A stretch of 64,000 nt of DNA from positions 30,722,001 to 30,786,000 of the forward strand of contig JAYKYS010000004.1 in assembly GCA_036924285.1 (NCBI GenBank). The letters are read 5' to 3'. The position numbers and the translations under genes were made by a program. Shown piece by piece: positions 23,399 through 34,899 of the stretch (positions are counted from its first letter, which is position 1; each line of letters opens with the position of its first letter). Origin of the DNA: Asterella californica (Eukaryota > Streptophyta > Marchantiopsida > Marchantiales > Aytoniaceae). Below the pieces are notes generated by a model. The model was not told the DNA's origin. It worked only from the letters and a program-made list of their open reading frames with translations, and ran no database searches.

Positions 23399-25524
23399 AA
23401 CCATAATTCTGTAAGAAAGAAGAGTGACAAGCTATAATATCAAATGCAGAGGAGTTCATCCAAACATAAATCGAGTACCATCCATAGACGATGCCGATTA
23501 TTCCTCGTCGAAGATGCAGACTATTCCTCGTCGAAGGAAAATGCTCTGAGAAGTTAACAAAAATATATATAATCGAGGCTGGACCAAAGAGAAATATGTC
23601 GAGAAAGCACATTCCCACTCTCAGGTAAACAGGTGCATGATAGATAGCTAGTATACAATCTGTGCGAGAGAGCAAATAAAACTGTAAAATAGAGCCACAA
23701 ACAGAAAATCAAAGTGCATGAAGAGTGAGTTAATGAGACGATGGAACATAAATCTACAGATGAGCTATGCATCGTCTGGAGAAATAATCATACTGCAACC
23801 AGAAATTATCCAACCGACATTCGTATTACTGAAATGAACATAGAAAAACGAACCTTTTTTGTGATAGTAGAATCCGATATCATGACAGAATTTTTATTGG
23901 ATGCCCTCATTTCCGAATAGAGTGTCTACATTGTAACATGAAACAAAAAAGTCAGAAGAATGTTATACTGCTTCTTTTATAAAAAAGAACTAATAATATA
24001 TATTGGTACACGGGTAAAGCAGCTTTCTGAGAAAACAGTGACTTCGCCCGCACACTTAGGTAACCCCCAAATAGTTTTGAACCAATGCAAGTATAAAGTG
24101 AGTAACAAAGAGTGGTAACATGTATGCTAACTTGGTTTGAGAAGTCAGCGAATGTATATAACCAAGGTCGGGCCAAGAGGAAATGTGTAGGGTGAGCACA
24201 TTTCCAAGATGATACCCCCGGTGGTTGTAAGACAAAATACAAATACGATGTCCAACGATCTGAGCTGTTTTTGTACGACGCCTAAGGATCTGAGCAAGAA
24301 AACAGCTATAACTATAATATAGATCGACAAGTCTCAAAGCAGAGAAACATGAAGGGCAGGATATCTAGAAAGTGACGAACATAAACACAAGGTACATCGC
24401 CTGGAGACGCATACAGGCGGCATTCAGGAATAGTCGAGCCAGCAAACGCACCACCACAGTGTCAACCATGAAGAAAGCAGAGGTTAGAAGCAATTCTCCC
24501 AACAAAAGTCACGGACACAGCTGTAGGTAATGAGTAGGTGTACACTGAAACACCTAATACCACAAGGTACACACAGAGCATGCAACAGAACACTCTCCTG
24601 CCACATGCACCCCAACCAGCTCCTGACTTCATCAGCACCCAACATCAATACAATCTCAATAAACGATCTTCATACTTAAAATGATGATAATAAATTTTAA
24701 TTCATTCACGCTGCAGACATATAGTCGTACCTTAGAATGAACATAAATTTATCAACTTCATTCATGTTATTAATGTTTTTTTTTTTAGAATATCAAATTA
24801 CAAATATAAAATAAAATCTTCACATACTTGAGCAGAGTCTTCTGCCATGGTTCAACTTCTAACACAGGCTACCTCTCCACAAAACAACGAAGAATAAACA
24901 TAAGCTCAAGAAATTACCTATCGTGCTCCAAGTCGAGTTTTCTGTCGTCTTTTCTAATATGAACCATGCTTCGAGCGAGTATTCCAGGTTGAACTTAGAC
25001 GATACCAGGGCATATTTTGGCCTACGTGGAAAGCAGCGCAATGCAAGACCTACCCACATACAAAGGTAACTCGAGAATGTAAGCCCAGAGGAACGGTAAA
25101 CGATTCAGTTTATCAAAAATAGTATCACTGGGACCTGTACTAGGTTGAAAGCAAACTGTTTTAAGCGTGAGATACCCCTAATTCGTCAAAATGTAAAAGT
25201 CTAGAACTCAGCATGCCTTGTAAACTGAGAACCTATGCATGCTGAATGGTGAATCCACAGGAGCTATTTTGATAACAGTTCTAAGGTATAAATATTGATA
25301 CACGGGTAAAGCAGCTTTCAGAGAAAACAGTGACTTCGCCCGCACATTAAAGGTAACCCCAAAATAATTTTGAACCCACTTAGGTAACCCCCAACAGTAT
25401 ACCACACTCATAAGGCATTGAAATGTGACAATAGCATCAAAATACGTGTTTGCTTCGGAACAGATTTCGCTATGAACTTTCTTTCTTCAATGTAAGACGA
25501 CAATTTGAATGACTTGAAAGATAC
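23399..25524. repeat. diverged dispersed repeats without a recognised gene
   Basis: Two pairs of repeats are visible. First, 23998-24080 and 25284-25375 share ACACGGGTAAAGCAGCTTTC and ACAGTGACTTCGCCCGCACA. Second, 23560-23640 resembles 24145-24240 (TATATAA.CRAGG..GG.CCAA..GAAAT). The segment 24522-24645 resembles 18418-18535. A minus-strand stretch near 24920-24975 ends in a plausible splice donor and could be a further LETM1-like exon (IRKDDRKL), but this is weak. Confidence 0.5.
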
Positions 25525-25858
25525 GTAGGGCTGAATACCCATGTACTTGCACATGCTTACAAGTCTTGGCCTGCAAGCATTTTACCCAAGTCACTGCCGA
25601 TCTCCCAGGACACCTAATGCAAGTAGTTTCTATCCGCCCTTGTAAGAACTTCAAGGAAAATTTACGTAACTGACTCATGAAACGGACAGCAGAGACAAAA
25701 TTGTGTGAATGACATGGTGTCGTGTGAGGAACATAAGCCGAAGAGAAAACTACACTAGATTTCTCCCACCTGCTGATATTGTCCAACGTAAGTTCGTCGT
25801 TGAAAAGCTTGGCAGAATTCAATATTTCACCATTAGTAACGTGAATTCCTGTTCGAAC
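25525..25858 (-). pseudogene. LETM1-domain gene fragment (two exons)
   Basis: Two adjacent minus-strand exons, 25858-25770 and 25570-25525, have proper AG/GT borders and compatible phase (2, then 1). Together they read VRTGIHVTNGEILNSAKLF and NDELTLDNISRPRLVSMCKY, then MGIQPY. This is the highly conserved ribosome-binding-like core of LETM1, the mitochondrial inner-membrane protein involved in K+/H+ and Ca2+ exchange and in mitochondrial translation. No upstream membrane-segment exon or downstream exon (TDAYLRxMLRKRL) was found with confidence, and the surroundings are repetitive. It is most likely a gene fragment or pseudogene. A real gene with very long introns cannot be excluded. Confidence 0.7.
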
Positions 25859-25929
25859 CTGCCAAGAAAGAAAACATAAAAACTGAAGGAGCAGCACAAA
25901 CATGACCTCCATGAAACCGTTTAAGACAT

Positions 25930-28100
25930 AAGACCTGCCTCCGAATTCTTAAAAGAAAAAAATCCTACGATAGTACCCTACTACTGCGCAGTGACGGTTG
26001 ACGGGACGTGTAGAGTATGAAAGACAGCAGTGAGGTGAAAAAAGAAAGACCTCGGAGAGAATGGATCTCAGCACTATCAGTGGTAAGCTGTCATTCTGTT
26101 CCTTGAGCTCTTAAGTCATTCTATATTAAACAGAATTCAAGTTTCTTATCTTGCTTTTAATTTCTTGGTGTCTTCTTAGAGAATTCTAGTACCCACAGAA
26201 AGAAGCTAGCTACTCCTGCAAGAAATTCGAAGGAGAGAAATGGCAGGAGTTGTGACGAGTGTGAGAGCCAGTACTCTGTTGCCAGGTTTTGGTCTTACAG
26301 TACAAGAATCTTCCCTCTGAAGGTGCGAGCTCAGAGCATGGGGCATGAGCAAAATATAAATCAGCACACCTGCGAAAGATTCTGCCGACCGTCAGGTCAG
26401 CAGTCAGGTCTGTTCTGTCAGAGGGCAAGAGTCAGTGTCTAGTAGTCCAGCGCTTGTGTCTGAGATGGGTGCGGGCATAAGCATGGCAATTCGTGCAATT
26501 GAGGACGAGATCGCACGGATGAAGCTGGAAAGTCAATTAAGGAAGGGCTCGGAAGTGCCGGTCAGCGTGTGAACTGCAATCCGCGAGGAAGTAAGAGCGG
26601 CTTGAAGGTGCGAGCGGAGCAAATTGACGGAGCTGCTGCGGTCCAACGATCGAACTAAGACTAATGATCGATCGCAATGTCGATCAAGAAATCGTTACGC
26701 TCAAAGACAAACTGGCACTCTCTCGTACCATCGGCAACAGAACCTGGATCGCCAGCTGGATGTAGTATTCTTGACTTCCAGAAGAATGTCTGGTTCACCC
26801 TTCTCAGCACTGAACTGGATAGTAGGAACTTCCTGTAGTTTCTACTACAGGAAGATAACACAAATACAAGCATTGGTGACTACTAAATACGGAGAATAAT
26901 TTGTCATAAGATCGACTCGTAAGCACTCAGAGAAGTTCGTGATCTCCATTACGTGAAAACGGTATATACGATTTTATGGAAGGTCACAACAACACAAGCA
27001 AGAGGAAACTCTGAACCTAACGTGGCTAAACCTCGCGCTCACAGTACAGTTTCTTAGAGACTTTGACGGCTCCTGTGTCTGACTTACAGGACATGTACTC
27101 AAGCAACCCCAACACCCGAAGAATGCAATATTCCTAAAACTGAAAGGGTAAATACAGATAAAGGTACACCAGCCGACCCGTGTCTGTGAAAGTTATACGA
27201 GTTAGAGGAAAATCCCAATGTTACAACAAACCGAGAACCATGCAATGAGCAATGTGCTCTGATCCATCATACGGCTGCTTATCTTGTCCGTGAACCTCCA
27301 GTAACGAATACAAACTATGTAAACTTGAAATTACTGACACACTCAGCCTGCAATGAAGTAAAAATAAGACCCTCTCCAGCAGGGACAAGGCTGAAGATCT
27401 GCAAGAAGAAAGACCTATATGGGCGCAAGTACTCAACATGGTCCACCTTCCCGTTGTACCAATCCAAGAGATGTCTCCTGATTAGGATTGAATCGAAAGC
27501 CTTGATACAATTCTAAAAGGTATAGATAATCTAGATACATCTGTTGTGATCCGCAATTGGCACCAGAAAAAGAGGGCACGCGTGGGCGAAAGAAAGGCAT
27601 ACAGAGTTTCTTGGGAGTGTCGTGATGTTGCCTGTACTCCTGTTTCGATGTTTCCTGTTACCTGTTCCTAAAGCCGGAAAGGTATGAAAACCATGGATCA
27701 GTGTTGGAAAGTGGCGAACTATACCTGAAAATCAACCGCTGGCTTCTTCGACACTCCATAAGTCGAGATGTGACATTCTCCACGCTGGGCTTTTCGCTGC
27801 CGAAAGGGCAAATAGAAAACATCGAACTATGAGTTCCCACTCGGAGTAGAACCATGTCTTGCAGAATGTCTCAAAGCATCTACATCGCTATAATACACTC
27901 CATCGATGAAGCTGTTTCTATGGCTCTAGACGAATGTTCAGAATCTACCTTCATTCACCCCGTGGATCCACCTTAAGTGTTACTGCTCTCGAATTCATCC
28001 CCATTTTAGAGGATTGCCTTCGCCTGTTTGACGTGAGATCATGTAACAGCACGTACTCCTGAGCCAGCATTGTCACATGAACAAAATAACCATCGCGGGA
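25930..28100. other. intergenic DNA, no recognised gene
   Basis: Moderate GC content and several short frames (for example 26624-26899 +, 27221-27439 -, 27658-27855 -), none with a recognisable domain. A plus-strand stretch at 26465-26571 reads a helical charged segment of about 35 residues but is not assignable. Confidence 0.4.
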
Positions 28101-28370
28101 CAGCGAGATAGACTATAAACGTTATCCGATACAGAACCCTTACGCACCTTATCAAGAGTAAGCGAAGAGAAGAGATAAAAGTACAGAGTGGTATCCGATC
28201 TCAAACCCTTACGCAACATATCGTCAAAATAAAACACGAGTAGTCCTCTCAAACCCTTACGCAGCTTATCACGAGTAGTAGTAAAATTATTTAAAGCACA
28301 ACTAGTCCACTCTCGATCGATCTGTCACTCTTTCTCTCATAACCTATTTAGTTTTATCTTGCGCGCAGAG

Positions 28371-28564
28371 CTTCGTTCTATTTTTCCTTGTGCATGTTAC
28401 ATGCATATTTTTCTCAACCTCCTCCAGTTGGAAGAGGATTGCACGCAAATTAATTCATTGCCTATCTGCTTCGTTCGATTCTCCATGAGCATGTTACATG
28501 CATATTTTTCTCACCTTCCTCCGGTTAGAAGAGGGTTGCACGCCTATTAATTTATTACCAAACT
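28371..28564. repeat. 97-bp tandem duplication
   Basis: CATGTTACATGCATATTTTT recurs at 28393 and 28490, followed in each unit by CTC..CCTCC.GTT.GAAGAG and GTTGCACGC-like sequence. The segment 28316-28380 also resembles 28936-28999 (CTGTCACTCTTTCTCTCAT.A.CTATTTAG). Confidence 0.8.
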
Positions 28565-28594
28565 TTTTTCGCGAGAAGGGTTAGGTAATAAATT
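28549..28594. repeat. imperfect hairpin related to 7414-7461
   Basis: The arms AATTTATTACC and GGTAATAAATT pair perfectly. The inner arms are mismatched (CAAACTTTTTTC against GAGAAGGGTTA). Sequence and length match the perfect hairpin at 7414-7461, so both look like members of one family. Confidence 0.7.
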
Positions 28595-28599
28595 GATGC

Positions 28600-30930
28600 A
28601 AAAAAACTAAAAGTGAACTTGGATCCGGACTTATACTTCCTGAGACACGTTTCCGTGCGTTACCCTTAAGGGTTATGTCTGTGAACTTGGCTGCTAAGCA
28701 GCAAGTTAACGTATAATATTTAGAATAAACAATAATTTGTACCAGTACTTTATGTAAGATTTTGACTTCATATTTAAACATTTTATTCTAAAACAAAGGA
28801 TTAATACATTTTCGTATCTATTGACTTAGTCAGGGTCTTCTCTTCGTGTTAGAGCCAGTATGCAGTTCGCTCTCTATTGTATCACTTGTCGTCTTCCTTT
28901 CTTCGGTCAGAATTGCATGTTTTTTTCTCCTTTTCTATGTTTGTCACTCTTTCGCTCATGAACTATTTAGGTTTACTTTGCGTTAATTCTTGTTCTGTTT
29001 TTTTCTTCTGCTTTTGAGTATCTTCAGAGCACTATGAATGATCCATACTCTAGCAAAATACGAACTCTGTACATTACATAAACGATATACATAACAACAA
29101 CAAAAAACAAAAGAGCACATAAGTCCATCAAAAAATGATGATGGTGTCAGATTTAAAAGAAAAAACCTCACAACCTGCATGATAATCGGAAAGTAATGGT
29201 AGCCCAACTTTAAGCCAATCTTCAAAAAGGTACTAAACGGATTACGTGTAGCAACCACCCAAATTGGAAATTTATTTTTCTATAACAAATGCATCGTAAA
29301 ATTTGAATGCCCTTCTTCCTTAGATTCCTCTAACTACAAATCGTGATCATCATATTCAGTATCACTGATCTCGTCACTTTCTTCTTCACAGTTTTCATCA
29401 ATTTCATTGTCATTGGCATGTTAACTGTAGTTTGTATATTCAACGGCACAACATCATCCAAATCAACTGAAGGAATGTCGATCGGTAGTTGAGTATGTAT
29501 GTGTCTGAAGCTAGTCTCCATTCTCCCAAAGATGTACATCATTTTGGTTATGGATAACTATTCTTGCTTTCACTTCTTTCTGCATCACTATTTTCCATAC
29601 ATAATCTTCTTCCACATCTCCAAAGCCACATGTTCCACTTGTGTAGGAACAAACAAAAATATTTCGCTAACAAAAATGTTAGCAAACTTCAGGCAATTCG
29701 TTAACATTGTTGTTAATGAATAGCCTGAAGTCATGATTCAGTTTCTAAAAGTTTCGAGGTCACTCCAAAATCATATGTTTTGTATCATTCATTTCTTTCA
29801 TCTGCCATCCTAAAATGATTTTCGTATACCTTCATTTTCTTATATCTCGTGCATCAAAATGAAAGAAGAACTGAAAAATATTTAAAATATAAAGCATCCA
29901 CTGGTCCGCATATATCATTGTTCATGTATTGCTGATATGATCCATTATGCAAAGCTAGCTACAAACCCCGCCTGTCTCCTCCTCTTCAAATTTTCTATTT
30001 TATATAAACCAAAACAACACAAGCAAACTCATAAAATATATTGTGATCCCATTGAGCAAATACGGATCAATATTAGAGCCATGTTGATGAACCAAGTAAC
30101 ACACAATAACAAATATAGTGAAAAACATAATAAGTATCAAATACCATAGTGACATATATCTTAACCATGGTATCATACATAAAGAATTTTGAAGAATATA
30201 GTTATGTGCAAGATCTCACTCTTTCCTCGTTAGAATCATTGGAGTACATTTCCCTTATAATATTTCATTAGCTATACTTTCTTCCTCTTCCGTATCTCAT
30301 TCACCGCATCCCGTTCTCGAGCTCTAATAGTTTTGAAGGTTGGATATACTCCGTAACAAAACCCAATGCTTCATCTTTGATATAAATCTCTGCCATTCCA
30401 CCTTATAGACAAAATGCTTGAGGACAGTCATGTATATTTCTATTGAGTACATCCAACGTGTTACAACCCGTCCAACAATGTCAATAGTATCCACAAGATG
30501 CACGAGCAAGTGAGTCACAACATAAAACAATATGAGAAAAATGTATATTTTGAAAATAAAGTGTCATTGCAGACTTTTTTTAAGACTTGGAAAGTCGACA
30601 AGATTCCAAATCATTGTACAAGCGACAAAATACATATGAAAGTTGCATAATAATCATTGACACATCATGAAACATTAAACTTCTCAAACAAGAAGGAATG
30701 ATCTATTGGATGAGATTGGATGAGAAGATGTTAATCATGACTCTTCATGTTACCTAATTTTGTTGAAGAATGTTATTATTCCAAGCTCTTGAATATCCAA
30801 TGAGAACTTTCAAACATACTAGTATTTGCAAAAAATTGCGTTGTTCTCTTAGAGTGAGCACATAGAGAGCTCCAGGCTTACCTAACACATGAGAACATAT
30901 TGGATGAGATTGTAATCATAGTGTCTTCGG
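28600..30930. other. AT-rich repeat-derived DNA, no gene recognised
   Basis: Frames are short and unassignable. The lower part probably belongs to the LTR and 3' flank of the decayed Gypsy element whose integrase starts near 30950. Confidence 0.4.
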
Positions 30931-30949
30931 ATGCTTTGGATTTTGATAT

Positions 30950-31835
30950 ATTTCTTAACTTTCCATGTTTCACGATTAGACCGATCCATGACATGACATC
31001 CACCTCCTCTAAACATGCACATCTTCCGATATGTGTCAGAATATTAACAAACAAGGAGTTGATCGGCATCTCACACAACATGTTCAATTCCGCATCTATC
31101 TTCTTGATCGTCGTTCTTGATACCCTCGAGTCCAAACTCTACATCAAGCTCATCAAGATTCACAAATTCATCTCTTCGCTTGAAGATTTTGACTCGTTTG
31201 TCAATAATAAGCACCATAATCTTTACTCCGTCTAATTCTCGTAATTCATATATAGCACTGTCGAATACTTCATATACCGCATACGACTCAAACCATCTCT
31301 TCAAGAACTTGCATAAAGCAATATGCTGATTGTCTAGACTGTTGTCATATATAAGAACCCAATCACTCTCTTAGATTGTTCTAGGTCTTAGTCGATATCG
31401 CTCATCATCGACGTGCAGATTAACTTATCCAAGGTAATCTGCACGTCTCGAATCTTCATTCCAATTGTCAATTTATATCACTAGAGGTTTTTCTCGTGTC
31501 AGGTTATCCTCCCAAGATAACATGCTCCATGTAAGTACGTGTTCTTTGATCGATATGATTGACTTTTGACATGTCATGAGCTCCACAAGATGTAACATGT
31601 TACAGAGTTATGTGTCATCTGATCTGATCATAAAACGAATGATACAAGTTGTGGCTATTCATTCAGTTTTTCATTGCAAGCCTTCACTAACGCCTTCACG
31701 ATAAGTGGATGTCCACGTTCACTCTTGATATTCTCCTTGGGGTTATAAGCAGTTGTAAGTGACAACTTCATCCCACATCTCTCAAAGAAATCACGAGCCT
31801 CATCTACGTTGTCGTATTGTACATAGGTCTATACA
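30950..31835 (-). mobile_element. decayed Ty3/Gypsy element, C-terminal integrase and 3' end
   Basis: Collinear with the younger Gypsy element at 56.5-57.35 kb but heavily mutated. A minus-strand frame at 31071-31304 reads RWFESYAVYEVFDSAIYELRELDG, matching RWFGPYVVFEVYDNATYSLRELDG of the younger copy (integrase C-terminal domain). A purine-rich run (minus strand near 30990-31010, GTTTAGAGGAGGTGGA) precedes TGTC, as in the younger copy, and marks the polypurine tract and LTR start. Frames are broken throughout, so the copy is inactive. Confidence 0.75.
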
Positions 31836-32299
31836 GTGAAAAGTATTGCAGAGTGATTTTTTTCTATATTGTGTAAAGGAAGCTGCCCTGCAGCTTAACA
31901 AGCTAGGCAGGAGCTAAGCTGGGGCTATGCTTGACAAGCTGCCCCTTAGCTTGGGTTGGAATATCACCCCTAAAGGAGTCGAAAGACACCAGAATGCAAA
32001 GCTCGACGAGGAGAGCGACCTCATGCTTCTAGCTTTGACAGAAAGTGTTTTAAGCAATAGTTAGTACGAGTTTTAGGCTGTGAAATATGTGAGAGAGGGA
32101 AATCTGTCGATTCTGGTTCGTGACTCGAACTCAGAATCGGATAGCGTGAGCATGTAGGTGTTCACAAATACTATAGTTTTGACTCCTTGTTCATTAAAAA
32201 TTGAGTTGTATAGAGAAGTTAGTGTAGGAAAGGCTAGTAAAGATTTTACATAAAAATTTCTTCAGGTAAACATATGTACACAAGTTTTTACCTTCTTGA

Positions 32300-32405
32300 A
32301 CGGAACCAAAGGCCATCCCAGTGATAGGGCGCCTGCCTAGGAGAGAAGTGGTCTCAGGATCAATCCCCCCCGGCCTCTGGTTCCTATTCCGGCATGTTGG
32401 CCTCC
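32300..32405 (+). mobile_element. tRNA-derived SINE-like head
   Basis: An A-box-like TCCCAGTGATAGGGC (32316-32330) and a B-box-like GGATCAATCCC (32358-32368) are spaced 28 bases apart. The GC-rich tract between AAAGGCC and GGCCTCTGG partly pairs like an acceptor stem. Limits are uncertain. Confidence 0.45.
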
Positions 32406-32506
32406 TGGAAGGGAGTCTATGTTGGATATGCAACCACGTCCTGCATATCTAGGGGCGGGAGACCGGTATCTCCCTTAATCGTGAGCTTCCTGGTCTAAGC
32501 CTCCGC

Positions 32507-32635
32507 ATGCCATCCTGAATATACTATGGGAGATACCTGGTGCGCATATGTGGGCTGTAAGCCCTGTGGGGCAGCCTCATAAGTGTTGGGCCTTCGGCCT
32601 ACATTGGATGACTTGTAGTATATTCAGGGTGGCAT
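32507..32635. repeat. imperfect 20-bp inverted repeat enclosing about 90 bp
   Basis: ATGCCATCCTGAATATACTA (32507-32526) pairs with the segment at 32616-32635 with one G:T-type mismatch. The enclosed sequence contains a smaller GGGCCTTCGGCC hairpin. It could be a MITE-like terminal inverted repeat or an RNA fold. Confidence 0.6.
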
Positions 32636-32759
32636 CAAGATGGCATCGAGGGCACGGGAAACTTTTGCTGATTATTATGTACGCATAAGGACAGCAGGGG
32701 AACAGCTTTAGGAGGGGCCTTAAAACTGAAGCGGAAGCGGACATTTTTCTGAGAAATGT

Positions 32760-33165
32760 TTCTTAGAGAGCTTGAAGCGAAAGATTGAAGCGGAAGATTA
32801 CTGCGGAAGCTTGAAGCGGAATATTACAGCGGAAGCGGAAGATTATCGCGGAAGCTTGAAGCGGAAGGTTACAGCGGAAGCGGAAAACTACAGCGGAAGC
32901 GGAAGATTACCGCGGAAGCTTGAAGCGGAATATTACAGCGGAAGCTTGAAGCGGAAGGTTACAGCGGAAGCGGAAAACTACAGCGGAAGCGGAAGATTAC
33001 CGCGGAAGCTTGAAGCGGAATATTACAGCGGAAGCGGAAGATTACCGCGGAAGCTTGAAGCGGAAGGTTACAGCGAAAGCGGAAAACTACAGCGGAAGCG
33101 GAAGATTACCGCGGAAGCTTGAAGCGGAAGATTACAGCGGGAGCGGAACTCTGTATGCATAAGGA
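32760..33165 (+). repeat. GAAGCGG-based tandem minisatellite
   Basis: Higher-order units of roughly 60-105 bp are built from GGAAGCGGAA, ATTACCGCGGAAGCTTGAAG and TTACAGCGGAAGC blocks. A 116-codon frame (32772-33122) stays open through the array and encodes repeated AEAENYSGSGRLPRKLEAEY-type peptides. With no start context or neighbours, this is most likely fortuitous. Confidence 0.85.
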
Positions 33166-33844
33166 CAGGAAGGGGGCAGCTTAAGCTGGGGCCTTAACTT
33201 ATAGATAAAATACCTGCGGCGACTTGGGATCGGGGACAATTTTTGAAAAGTTTTTTACAGAGAGAGTCGAGGACACGCATGAGAAGCTTGGAGGTTGGGG
33301 GAAGAGGAAATTGCTGATAGATTGAATTGGGAGATCATCGTAGGGAGAGGGGCAGGAGTTTTAAGCTTGGACGTTGTTTAATAAACGGTTTGGAGGAGAA
33401 ATTGCTCTCAAGAGGTAGTTTTATTAAGAGAGATCGTTTGAAAATCTACAGAGGACTTTTGATCGACGCTGGATCAATTTTCTGAGAGTTTCAGTTGAGG
33501 CAAAGAGAGAAATAAGATTCAGGGGTCCGAATTTCACTATTAGGTTCAGATTGAGACGTACTTGGTAGACTTTTGGTTGAAAATTGATTGACGGGAGAAA
33601 AAGACACGCATGAGAGGAAGAGAGAGAGATTTTCTTTACAGTTGAAGAAATTGATGATGCAGCTACACTGAAATAAAGTTATTTGGATCTTGAGAGACCT
33701 ATCTGTGTACCTAAGGTGTGCTGGAGTGCTTGTTTTTGTAAACAGTGGGCACAAGAGGCTGTGGTTTGAGATTTCATCGTTGGTAGCAACCTATTTTCCT
33801 TTCTGGTCGTTTTTCTCTGATCGATCACAGTCAGGAGGTCCGCC

Positions 33845-34600
33845 CTCCCCAAGAAAGACTCTCAACTCGACAACGTTCAACTCTCCTCGATTAGTCGTTA
33901 TTTTTCCTACATTCTCATAATGACAAATAACCTTCTTCCAAAGAAATCGAAATACTCCTTCAGTTGACTTCATTTGAACTCTCTCTTTGATCAAATCCTC
34001 CCAAGAGAGTACCAGATATCTCATCCGTCATAGTCTCATTGGCATCATAACCAAGTCCACAACCCATTTAAAGTGAATCGTCGACGGATAAGTCAGATGT
34101 AACCCGTGCTGATATGAAATATTTGAGTACATCTGACAAGTCAAATAAGATTTCATGAAAGAGACTATGTCTTGATACATATTTTTCCACCAATACCTCT
34201 CCTTCAATTTGATAAAGGTGGCTCAAAATCCTTGATGTCCTGCCCATAAGCTTTTATGAAACTTTTTCAACAGCTTATGTTGATCCTCCTCGTGTAAATC
34301 ACCCGTCGTGGCATTTCATCCTTTTGCTTGATCTCATCCATAAGAACCCGCCATGCAACAAGTAGTTGTAGGTCTTCTTTCAAATCTGACGGAACTCCTT
34401 GTTACACCATTCTCCTCATCTCGATAGCGTACTTAAATATCTTATGATATCTAATAACTCTCTCTCGTATAACTCTTCTACAACTCGTCCTCCTTCCATA
34501 CGACATGTCTTAACTCCGGGTTTAGAGACGTGACATACTCGATCCATCTCAACATTACGATGTTTGAAGTTGTGTAGTTGGTGATAATTCTAGAAGGAGT
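33845..34600 (-). mobile_element. decayed Ty3/Gypsy integrase core
   Basis: The minus-strand frame 33791-34024 reads MRYLVLSWEDLIKERVQMKS and VFRFLWKKVICHYENVGKIT, then TNRGEL. It is parallel to the RYLVLAREDL...VCRFLLEDVICRYGCVGKITADRGEL core in the younger Gypsy copy at 57.3-57.6 kb. Homology continues in broken frames toward 34600 (zinc-binding region). It is collinear with the block at 30950-31835 across the 2-kb foreign segment. Confidence 0.75.
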
Positions 34601-34899
34601 ATTTCTCATCGCTTTTCTCCATAAGTTATGTCCGGCTATTCATAAATAAGCCGTCTTGCATGATTCTCCAAAAGAAGATGTGGTCTCTAGTATGCATATC
34701 TTCTTTTAGTACCTCCTTCCAAAGTGACTTAAACTCAGCATATGTCCAGTCAGTGCTCTAGATGTCATTCATTCGGATAGTGATCTCTAAGTTGAGTGAA
34801 ACCGTGTGGAGTTGATACGGCTCCCTACTGAGACGGGTGAAGTTTATGATAGGTGTGTCTGTATGACACCATATGTCTACGACAAGTATAAGTGTGTTT

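Larger units (their letters stand above)
31840..33840. other. 2-kb segment of foreign sequence separating two Gypsy integrase blocks
   Basis: This segment does not align with Gypsy integrase, although both flanks do. It contains a SINE-like head, an imperfect palindrome, and a GAAGCGG-rich tandem array. The array is framed by two copies of a GCATAAGGACAG...GGGGCAGCTT...GGGGCCTTAA-like motif (about 32682-32725 and 33151-33203). It is either a nested insertion or a junction of two separate fragments. Confidence 0.5.

Noticed and set aside
28108..28260. CRISPR-like array from repeated AACCCTTACGCA
   Set aside because: Only three short imperfect repeats with unequal spacing in a plant nuclear context; simple local duplication.
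32772..33122. Repeat protein gene in the GAAGCGG array
   Set aside because: The open frame follows from stop-poor repeat units; no promoter, start context or homologue is visible.
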